A stretch of DNA of 64,000 nt from Sapria himalayana. Lineage: Eukaryota; Streptophyta; Magnoliopsida; Malpighiales; Rafflesiaceae. Below are positions 53,561 to 64,000 of the stretch, in pieces. The notes beneath the pieces were generated by a model. That model had not been told where the DNA came from. It was given only the letters and a program-made list of their open reading frames with translations, and searched no databases. The stretch spans positions 1 to 64,000 of the forward strand of contig JAREIK010005958.1 in NCBI GenBank assembly GCA_029783825.1, in the 5' to 3' direction. The translations under genes and the position numbers were made by a program. Every line of letters begins with the position of its first letter. Positions within the stretch are counted from its first letter, which is position 1.

Positions 53561-56500
53561 GACCGATAGATAAAAAAGAGACATACAGGCTGATAAATAG
53601 ACAAATAGAAAGAATGAGAAATAGACAGACATACACACATTTATAAAGATAGATAGATGGATAGATTAGAAAATAGATATTTGACAGATATATATAAATA
53701 TAGATAGAAAGATAGACAAAAAGATAGATAGATTGATAGACAAACATATAGATAAATAGAAAGATAGATAGCTATATAGTTAGATAGATAGATAGACACA
53801 TAGATATAAAGATAGACATATAGATAGACAGCTAGATAGATGATAGATAGACAGATAGATAAATACATACATAGATAGATAGGTAGATAGATATATAGAT
53901 AGATAGAATGATAGATAGATATATAGATAGATAAATAAATAGACAGACATATAGATTTATAAATAGATAGAACGATATAGAGACATATAAATAGATAGAT
54001 AGATAGACAGATAGATTGATTAATTATCAAATTGATAGACTAAATGATATACAGAGATATACACATATAGATAGATAGATAATTGATAGATAGATAGAAT
54101 ATAGATAGATAGAAATATAGATAGATAGATAGATATACATATACATAGATAGACTGATTGCAAGATAGGTAGGTAGCTTGGTAGGTATGTATGCAGGTAG
54201 ATAGATAAATAGAGATATAGAAAGATTGATAGATAGAAATATCGACAGATTGATAGAAAGATTGATAGACATAGTGATAGACAAATAGAATTATAGATAA
54301 ATAGATAAATAGATATATAGATAGAAAGACATATACATAGATAGAAATATAGCTAGAGAGGTAGGTAGCTAGGTAGGTAGGTAGATAGGTAGATAGAGAG
54401 ATAGAAAGATAGATAGATCGATAGAGAGATTGAGAAATAGATAGATTGATAGATAGATAAATAATTAGAAATATATACAGACCTACAAATAGATAGATTG
54501 ACAGATAGATAGGTAGATAGACATATAGATAGATAGATATATATATACATATATATAGACATATAGATAGATAGATAGATAGATAGATAGACATATAGAT
54601 AGTTAGATAGATAGATATATAGATATATAGGTATATAGATAGATAAATAGATAAATAGATAGATTGACAAGTAGACACAGATAAACAGACAGACTGATTG
54701 ATTGATTAATGTGATAGATTAATAAACTGATTAATAGAAGATTGATAGGCAGATAAATAGATAGATTGATAGATATTTAAACAAGTTGATAAATAGATAG
54801 ATAAATAGTCTGATAAATAGTTTGATAGACAAATAGAAATGTAGACAGACATATAGTTGGTTGACAATTAGAAAGAGAGATTGAAAGGTATATTAATAGA
54901 TACATTGATAGACAAATAGATACACAGATAGATATATAGACAAATAGATAGACACATAGATAAACATATAGATAGATTGTTTGATAGATATATAGATAGA
55001 TAGATTATTAGACAAATAGATAAACAAACATACATGCAGATATATAGATAGATATATAGATAAATAGATAGACAGATAGATATACATATATATAGATAGA
55101 TAGACAGATAGATAGATAGATAAACAGATAGATATATAGGTAGATAGATAGATATAAAGATAGATAGATAGAATGATAGATAGATAGACAGACAAGTAGA
55201 TTAATAAACAAAAAATAGATATAAAGACAAATAGGCAGATAGACAAGAAAATTAATAGATAGAGAGATAGATAGATACGTTGACACATAGACAAACATAA
55301 AGATAGATTGAAAGATAGAAAGATAGATAATTAGATTTATAGATTTATTGTTAGATAGATAAATAGTCAAATACATAGATAGAAATATATATGGATGGAT
55401 GGATGGATAGATTGAGAGATAGACACATAAATAGAGAGACAGATTAATAAATAGATAGAAAGATAGCTAGATAAACAGATAAAAAGATAGAAAGATAGAT
55501 AAACACATAGATTGACAGATTGATAGACAACTATATAGACAAAATGATAGATAGAAATTTAGACAGAAAGAAAGAAAGATAGATATTTAGACAGATAGAT
55601 AGATTGATTGATAAATATATAGATAGAAAGTTAGCGAAATAGATATAGAGATAGATAGACATACAGATAGATTGATAGATTGATAAATAAATAAATAGAA
55701 AGAAAGATAGATAGACAGACAGAAAGATAGATAGATAGATAGTGATATAAATAGATAGATAAATAAATACATTGATAGATAGAAAGGTAGTCATATAGAT
55801 AGATAAATAGATGGATAGATAGATAGATAAATATATTGATAGATAGATAGACAGATCGATAGACGATATAGATAGAGAGAAAGATAGATAGACATATTGA
55901 TAGATAGATAGATAATAGATAAATATATAGATTGACAGAAAGATAGAAAGATAGATAGATATATAGACATATAGATATATATATATATTAATATAGACAG
56001 ATAATAGACAAATAGATAGAGTTATAGATATACATATAGATAGACTTATAGATAGATAGATATATAAATAGATAGATATATATATATATATATATAGATA
56101 AATAAATAAAAAAAATAGAAAGACAGACAGACAGATAGATATATAGATAGATAGATATAAAGACATATAAATAGCAAAATAGATAAATGTCTAATAGATA
56201 GATAGATAGATAGAGAGATTAATAGAGACACACATATAAATTTACAGACAAATAGAAAGATAGAAAGAAATAAAGATAGCTAGATAGATAGATAAATTGA
56301 TAGATAGATCGATAAAATGATAGACAGATAGATAAATAAATAGATAGACAGATAAATAAATTGATAAATAGATGCATAAAGAGAGATAAACATATATATA
56401 GACATATTATTAGACATATACATAGATAGATAGATAAAAAAATAAACATATAGATAGATAGATGAATAGATAGATTGAAAGATAGATAGATAGTTTGATA

Positions 56501-58254
56501 GAATGATAGGTAGACATATAGATTGAAAGATAGATAGATAGATAGTCAAATAGATAGAAAAATAGATAGATATATTGATAGACAAATAGATAGTTAGATA
56601 GATAGATTGATTGATAAATAAATATATAGATAAAGTTAGAGAAAAAGATAGACAAATAGATAGATATATATATATATATAGCTAAAAAATATAGAGACAT
56701 ATTATTAGACTAATACATAGATAGATAGATAGATAAATAGAAACATTTGTAGACAGATTGATAAATATATAGATAAACATATAGTTTGACATATAGATAT
56801 TTAGATAGATAGATAGATAGACATATTTATAGAAAAATAGATAGATTGAGAGATAGTCAGACATATCAAAAGATAGATAGATAGATAAAAAAAGATAGAC
56901 ATATATAGACAAAAAGATAGACAAATAGATAGACAGTTAGTTAAAAAGATAGATAGACATAGAAATATAAATATAGATAGAGAGAAATATAGAGAGATAG
57001 ATAGATATATAAATAGATAGATAATTATATAGATAGACATACAAATAGATAGACATATAGATAGATAGATGAATATATAGTCTGATAGATAAAAAAATAT
57101 ATAAATAGATAGATAGTCAGACAAAAAGATAGGTAGAAAGAAAGATAGATAGATTTATAGATAGACAGACAAATAGATATTTATACCAAAATAAATAAAA
57201 GAAAGAATTATAGATAGTTTGATAGAAAAATATGCAGACTAATAGATAGATAGATAGATCGATAGATTATTTGATAGATAGATAGATGAATTGATAGAAA
57301 GAAACATTAGACATATATTTGGACAAATAGATATATAGATAAATTGATGAATAATTAGATAAACTGAAAGAAAGACAAATAGATAGATAGATAGTTATAT
57401 TGATAGATAGCTAGATAGATAGACAAATTGATGGATAGATAGATAGAAACATAGATAAATAAATATACAAAGGACATATAAATAGATAGATAGATAGATA
57501 AATATATTAATAGATAGAAAGATATATAGATAGATAGATTGATAAAAAATAGGCCATATAGATAGAGAGATAGATAGACATATTTATAAATAGATATATA
57601 GACAGATTAATAGATAGATATATTGATAGAAGGATAAATAGATTGATAGATAAATAGATAGATAAATAAACAAATAAGTAGATAGATAGATACATATATT
57701 GAAAGAAAGATATATAGATAGACTGAAAGATAGATATATTGATAGATAGATTAATAGATAGAAAGGAAGATAGATTGACAGAGAAATAGATAGAAATAAA
57801 GATAGATAGATAGAAAAATCAATAGAAACATTAATAAATTCATTGATACACAAATAGATAGTCTAATAGATTGATAGACAGATGGATAGATAGATTGATA
57901 GACAAATCAATATTTATATTTATAGACAAATTGATTGCAGATTGATAAATTGATAGATAGAGAGATTGATATAAATTTAGATAGATAATTAAATAGATAG
58001 ATAAATAAATAGATAGATAAATAGATAGATACATAAACATATATATAGATAGATAGATTGATAGACCGATAGATATGAAGATATAAAGATAGATAGACAA
58101 ACATACAGATAGATAGATAGATCGGTAGATTGATATAAATATACATAGATAGATAGACAAAAAGATATAAAATTAAAAAGATAGATATATAGATAGATAG
58201 AAATATTGATAAAAAAATAAATATAATGATAGAGAGATAGATAGATAGACAGAC

Positions 58255-58285
<31 letters not shown>

Positions 58286-59685
58286 CAAATAGATAGATAC
58301 AAAGAGAGTTATAAATATAGACAGATAGAATAACAAAATGATTGATCAAAAGATATAAAGATTTATAGATAAAAAGATAGATTGATTGATCAAATTATAG
58401 ATATAAAGATAGATTGATTGATATACAGATAGATAGATACATAGATAAATAGATAGATATTTAGATATATATATATATACACACACACACACACTTATAA
58501 ATAGACAAATAGATAAATAGATATAAAGGAAGATAAATAGGTAGAAAGTTAGACATATAGATTGATAGTTAAACATTATATAAACAAATATATATAAATA
58601 TAGATAGATAAACACATAGATAGACAGATATATAGATATATAGATTGACAGAAAGACTGATAAATATACAGACAGACAGACAAATAGAATACTAGAAAGA
58701 AAGACAAATAGATTGATATTCAAAAATACAGAAAGAAATATAGATAAATTGATATACAAATAGATAGACATAATGATAGATTGATTGATAGAAAAATGAT
58801 ATTCAAATAGATTGATAAATAGATAGATATGTAGAAAGATTTATAGACAAATTGATATTTAGATTTATAGACAGATTGAAAGATAGATAGATAGATAGAC
58901 ATTTTGATATAAATATAGGTAGATAGATAGATAGATAAACAACTAGATATATAGACAAATAAATAGATAGATATATAGATATACAGATAGAAATATAGAT
59001 TGATAGATAGAAAAATAAATAGATAATGTGACATATAGATAGTCAAATAAATAGATAAATAGATAGATAAAAATATACACAGGTAGATAGATTGAAAGAT
59101 AGATATATAGATAGTTAGACAGATAGACAAATAGATAAATAAACATATAGATAGACATATAGATAGTCTGATAAATAAAAATATATATAGAGTGAAATAA
59201 TGAAAGATAGATCAAAAGATAAATAGTACATAGATTGATAGATAGAAAGATAGTTAGAAAGTTAGATAGATAGTTAGATTGATAGATAGATACACAGATA
59301 GTTAGATAGATTGATAGCTATATGTATATGAAGATAGATAGATAGATAGATAGAGAGGTAGCTAGATAGATAGATACATAGATATATAGATAGATGGATA
59401 AATATATTAATAGATAGATTAATAGATAAATTTTTTGAAAGATTGATAGAAATATTAATAAATAGATAGATTGATTGATTAAAATAAAGATAGATAAATA
59501 GATAGTTAGATATATACAAAGACATATAGAATGACAGATAGAATGATAGATAGATAGATACATAGTAAAATGAATTAATTAGATAGACAAATAGATAGAC
59601 ATAAAGATACATAGAAATATACAAAGATTGATAGATAGAAATATTGATTGATAGATATATAGATAGATAGATAACTATACAATAT
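49546..59685 (+). repeat. Degenerate GATA array (10 kb, largest in the window)
   Basis: About 10.1 kb of GATA, GACA, GAAA and GATT units follow a sharp polarity switch at about 49,541-49,555. Embedded are (CA)n tracts at 51,522-51,554, 53,491-53,552 and 58,479-58,494, and (TA)n at 53,100-53,144. A GGTA-rich patch is present at 54,160-54,400. All ORFs on the minus strand are repeat artefacts. Confidence 0.97.
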
Positions 59686-59810
59686 ACATTTTTTAAGCAG
59701 CAGCCCCCTTCTTCTTGAAATGCTCTCAACTTCTTAGAGAGAAGAACAGTTTCCTAGATAGAGAAACCTGCAATTAGGTAGAAGAAGAAGCAAGTTTTAA
59801 GCTAATTTTA

Positions 59811-61150
59811 ATGGAATTGGATTACATAGTTAATAAGAAGTCCTTTTCTGATTTTATTAGAAAAACCGCGCCCCCTATCGCGAGCTTCTCGCAAATTCAA
59901 GCAAAAAATATCGAGGAACCCTCGATATTCTTCTCGGCGGAGGAAATTCAAAAGTTCTCTACAACTCATACACACACGCTTGTGGGAAAATTTTCGCATG
60001 GAAGGCCTCGTATTGACGATATTAGGGCATTCTTAGAATCATTGAAACTTAGAACCTTGATCAAAATCAGACTTATTGATGAGAAACATGTGTTACTACA
60101 ACTTCATTCCGAGGAGGATTTCCATCGTTTATGGTTGAAAGGAGCTTGGTATATCATGGGATACCCCATGAGAACCTTTAAATGGACTCTAAGATTTAAC
60201 AAAAAGGAGGAATCGTCATTGGCCCCGGTAAGGATCCTATTACCTATGCTCCCGATTCACTACTTTGATAAATTGGCATTATATCGTATTGCGTGTGTTT
60301 TGGGCTCTCCTCTTCTTCTTGATGGTGCTACGGCAACACTCTCTAGACCGAGTGTTACAAGAATCTGTATAGAGGTGGACTTACAGAAATCTCTTCCTCA
60401 CCGTATCTGGATTGGAAACACAGAGGGAGGCAGTTTTTGGCAAACTATAGTTCCAGAATACCTCCCTCCTTTTTGTGCATGCTGCAGAAAGATGGGACAT
60501 GCTATAGAGGTAAGTTTGGTTAACAAAAAAAGAAACGAAAATAAATAGAATCTAGAAGAGAAGAAAAGAGCATTTGAAAGTAAAGGAGAAATGGTTAAAT
60601 ATCAAAAAAAACTTCAACCGATTGTCCAAACAGACATACAGAATAAAGAAGTTGAAGATCAAAAATTAATTGAATATAATAGGTAGAATAGTGAGGAGGC
60701 AGGAATAGAATCCATAGAAAATGCTAAAAGGAGAGAAATGATGAAAAAAATTTCAGAGCTAAATAGGAGAACCATAAATCAAATGAAAAATAAGAAAAAA
60801 AAATAAAGATGGCAGTGCTGGTTGAAGAAGATTCAGATGAACAATCAGAAATAAAAAGCTTGACTTCCCTCTATACGGATGGGGAAGACAATGAGCAGAA
60901 AATTAGAATCAATAACGATGACATTAATATAGAAAAACTCAAGCTAAAACAAAAAATGAGAAATAGAGATTGGGCAATTGAAGAACTTAAAATAATGGCC
61001 ATTCAATTGGATAGGGATTGGAAAGATGGGAAGGAACAAGAACTAAGCTCAATAAGAAAACCTAGACTCATGAAAAAAAAGCATTTGAATAAGATATACG
61101 AAACTAAATGCACCACTAGAGCACATGCTAAATCCATAAGAAATGTATAA
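59811..61150 (+). pseudogene. LINE ORF1 (DUF4283 / CCHC zinc-knuckle RNA-binding protein), broken
   Basis: ORF1 proteins of plant L1 elements bind the element RNA. The first 245 codons (to the TAG at 60,546) hold the DUF4283 region (residues about 50-150: VGKFSHGRPRIDDIRAFLES, LIDEKHVLLQLHSEEDFHRL, MRTFKWTLRF). A knuckle follows at residues about 222-236, FCACCRKMGHAIEVS, in which the expected last Cys of CX2CX4HX4C is Ser. The frame stays open after the TAG as a charged Lys/Glu-rich tail, meets TAG at about 60,684 and TAA at about 60,803 after an A-run. The tail then resumes in another frame from 60,809 to a stop at 61,148-61,150. The start ATG at 59,811 is the first in the unit. Confidence 0.88.
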
Positions 61151-64000
61151 GTACATCTATTGGAATATTAGGGGAATAGCAAACCCCCCCCCCCCTCCCC
61201 CCTCAAGAAATAGAATAAAAAAACTAATATATATGCATAAAATTAATCTCATTTCGATAGCTGAACCTATGGTGGATAAAGCTCAGCTAAATTATTATAA
61301 AAATTTATTAGGATTTGAAAATGGGTATGCTAATAATAATGGAAAAATTTGGATTTTATGGAAAGATAACTTACATATAAAAATATTAAAAGAAACTAAC
61401 CAACTAATAAACTTTAGTTTAAGTCAAGACTGAAAATGAAATAATAACAATAATTTATGCAAAGAATAAAAGAGAAGAGAGAAAAGAATTATGGGAGGAA
61501 ATGAATAAAATTTCGATGGAAAAAAAGCCTTGGATTATCGGTGGAGATTTTAATATAGTTAGAAGTCTTAAAGAAAAGAAGGGTGGTAGGACACCAAATA
61601 AAGGAGGGATGTCTCACTTTAATGATATAATAAATAAAACAAACTTAATAGAAGCTAAATTTTTAGGCTCACATTTTACATGGTGTAATAACTGGAGGAA
61701 AAAAGACACAATATGGGCGAGACTGGATAGAGTCTTATTTAATTTTAAATGGCTAGATCAAGTTGGCTCTATAGAAGTGAAGCACTTAAACAGAACCTGC
61801 TCTGATCACAGCCCATTATTAATCATGATTAAAAAATCTATTCATACAGAAGGTTCTTTTAGATTCCAGAATTCTTGGTGTTTACACCATGATTTTTTAA
61901 AGATGGTGAAACAGTCCTGGAATAAAGATACATTAGGAAATCCTATTCAAATATTAAATAATAAGTTGAGTAGATTAAAAGTTGAATTAAAAAAGTGGAA
62001 TAAGGATACTTTTGGGAATATAATTAAAAATATAAAAGATGCAGAGGAACTAGTATTAAAAAGAGAAATAGAATTTGAAAAAACTCAAAATATAGACAAT
62101 AGAAGTGCTCTTAGCAAGGCACAAGCAGAATTAAATCTAAAAATATTAATGGAAGAGGTTTTTTGGAAACAAAAATCTAAAATTAAATGGCTTAAAGAAG
62201 GTGATAAAAATACAAAGTTTTTTTTTCAAAAAATAGCTAAGTTAAAATATCAGAAACATAGAATTAGAGGTATTAAAGATAATAAGGAAGAATGGCTTGA
62301 AAAAGATTGAGACATTCAAAACTATTTTACAAAATTTTTTGAAAACCAATTAAGTGGAATAAGAGAACTAAAAGGAAATTCACTTTTAAAAAACATAGAA
62401 AATAAAATCACCATAGAAGATAATAACATGCTAACTAAACATCCAGAAGAAGAAGAAATCAAAACAGTGATATATAGTATGAACAAAGATAGTGCAGCTG
62501 GACCGGATGGATGGAACAACTGATTTTTCCAAGCCTGTTGGGATATAATAAAGAAGGATATAGAAAAAGTACTTAATAGTATATTTTGTGGTGCTGAATT
62601 TGGAAAAAAATGGAAAAGTTTTCCCATTATTCTCATACCTAAAATAGAGAATCCACAGAAAGGGGAGGATTTTAGACCAATAAGCCTATGCAACACTATT
62701 TACGAAATTGTATCTAAAATTTTACAAAATAGATTAAATTCAATTTTACCTAAAATTATTTCTGAAGAACAAACCGGTTTTATGAAAAATAGATTAATAA
62801 TGAAAAATATTTACTTGGCTAAAGAAATGAGTAGAGAAATAGGATCCAAAACAAGAGGGCAAAATGTTATTATAAAATTGGAATCTATCCAAGGCTTTTG
62901 ATAGAGTAGAATGAAGCATTCTCTGTTCTATCATGAGAAAGATGGGTTTCTTTGAAACATGGATAGATTTGATTTATAGATGTATTTCTAATACATGGGC
63001 TAGAATTATCACAAATGGAAAGGTAGGAGAAGAAATAATACTAGTTAGAGGTTTAAGACAGGGTGATCCACTTTCACCATCATTATTTAACATTTATCTG
63101 GAACTCTTAATAGTTACCCTTAAAGATAAAATGAGGAATGGTAGGATAGGCACATTCATACAGCCGAGGAATACTCCATTAGTGAGTTTCCTTGCATATG
63201 CAGATGATGTAATTATATTCACTAATGGCAGTAGCAAATCACTACATAATCTGATTAACTTATTGAAATGCATGGAGGAAGAAACAGGACAAAAATTAAA
63301 TAAAAGAAAATGCCAATACACGGTATCACATAAGGCTCCAATTGCATTAGCTCATAAAATCAAAAACATTTCAGGTTTCTCCCATAATAAAAAAGAAATG
63401 ATCTATTTGGGCTGCCCGATATATGAAGGTAAACTTAAGATAGTATATTTAGAATTTTTATTAAATAAGTTAAAAAAGAAAATCTCAGGATGGAAAGAGG
63501 AATATTTAAGTATGGGGGGTAAAATTACTTTAATAAAACATGTTTTATAAAGTCTTCTAATGCATAATATTATGATAATTCAACCTTCAATTTGTATTAT
63601 TAAAAAAATTGAAAAAGAATTAGCTAACTTTTTATGTGGAAAAAAAGAGGGGAAATATAAATTACACTGGAAAAAATGGAGAGACTTATGCTACCCAGTT
63701 CAAGAAGCTGGATTGGGTTTTGTTAATCTTATAGATTTAGCAAAAGCAGGAGCAAGCAAGAGATGGTGGAGGTTGAAAGATAATAACAGTCTATGGTCAA
63801 AATTTATAAGGGCAAAATATTGTATTAAGGATGATATCAATACAGTAAAGAATAAAAGTAAGTGTTCACAGATATGGACACAAATGCTTAATCAAAAAGA
63901 ATTAGTTGATAGATTTTCTACACTTACTAAAAAAGGATGGAAATGGAATTTAAGCTCGGATGGAGCATTTTGACTAAAAACGGTAAAAAATGAATTAAGA
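61143..64000 (+). pseudogene. LINE ORF2 (endonuclease-reverse transcriptase polyprotein), broken and truncated by the window
   Basis: ORF2 starts at 61,143 and overlaps the ORF1 stop by 8 nt. The AP-like endonuclease shows YWNIRGIA (residues 6-13), ISIAEPMV, IIGGDFNIV (61,534), ARLDRVLFN and SDHSPLL (61,802). The reverse transcriptase shows SAAGPDGWNN, EDFRPISLCNTIYEIVSKIL, KAFDRVE, VRGLRQGDPLSPSLFNIYLE, the catalytic FLAYADDVIIF (63,189) and YLGCPI. A zf-RVT-like stretch follows (AKAGASKRWW, WKWNLSSDGAF). Lesions are a 1-nt shift near 61,428, TGA at 62,308 and 62,521, a 1-nt insertion near 62,883, Trp-to-TGA at 62,912, TAA at 63,548 and TGA at 63,971. Several are single-base changes, so decay is moderate. 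Confidence 0.93.
61184..61202 (+). repeat. C-run inside LINE ORF2
   Basis: Twelve C, one T and six C lie just after NIRGIAN in the endonuclease start, adding a run of Pro codons not expected at this site. It may be a local expansion or a sequencing/assembly problem. Confidence 0.7.

Larger units (their letters stand above)
59686..64000 (+). mobile_element. L1-type LINE (non-LTR retrotransposon), decayed, 3' end outside the window
   Basis: The 5' UTR-like sequence starts where the GATA array ends (about 59,686). Then come ORF1 (DUF4283 plus zinc knuckle) and ORF2 (endonuclease, reverse transcriptase, start of the zf-RVT region). Several stops and frameshifts make it non-functional. The near-complete 5' end is notable because LINE copies are usually 5'-truncated. 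The 3' end and poly(A) lie beyond 64,000. Confidence 0.95.

Noticed and set aside
47264..59729. The same type of ORFs in the 47-59.7 kb arrays
   Set aside because: They are products of the tetranucleotide repeat. Frames overlap on the same strand and follow the array polarity exactly.

Overview
This is a gene-poor, repeat-dominated stretch of a flowering-plant nuclear genome. Evidence for a plant: CACTA (En/Spm-type) transposon termini, a LINE with the plant-type DUF4283/zinc-knuckle ORF1, a decayed ER Hsp90 (endoplasmin, HSP90.7) with plant-sized short introns, and a decayed plant PP5-type TPR segment. The species cannot be named from the sequence. I see no intact protein-coding gene. Nearly all long ORFs translate as cyclic S-I-Y-L and are by-products of tetranucleotide repeats, because a TATC array has no stop codon in any frame.

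Layout. 1-2,640: AT-rich sequence ending in a CACTA terminus with GGTCGGTAAT-type subterminal motifs. 2,641-11,545: GATA array that flips to TATC near 4.6 kb. 11,546-15,864: AT-rich transposon-derived sequence ending in a second CACTA-like terminus. 15,865-22,534: GATA array interrupted by a 139-bp CACTA end. 22,535-23,780: an inverted copy of 14,545-15,864, so this array sits between inverted arms. 23,974-27,081: full-length, intron-containing endoplasmin pseudogene. 30,145-33,402: TATC array with a tandem segmental duplication. 33,403-47,115: about 13.7 kb composite CACTA-like element. It holds two left termini, three copies of a left-end segment, a self-complementary 23-bp minisatellite, GC-rich trinucleotide islands, PP5 TPR exons and a Ty1/copia scrap. 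47,116-59,685: TATC array flipping to GATA near 49.55 kb. 59,686-64,000: a decayed L1-type LINE on the + strand, running off the end of the window.

About 31 kb, close to half of the window, is degenerate GATA/GACA repeat. Most array edges coincide with a CACTA-type terminus, and the termini always face the array. No transposase ORF was found, so the CACTA-like elements appear non-autonomous. The two captured or duplicated genes keep introns, so they arose by DNA-level copying rather than retroposition. The main biology here is the interplay between very large GATA arrays and CACTA ends: insertion into arrays, arrays growing at transposon ends, or both.
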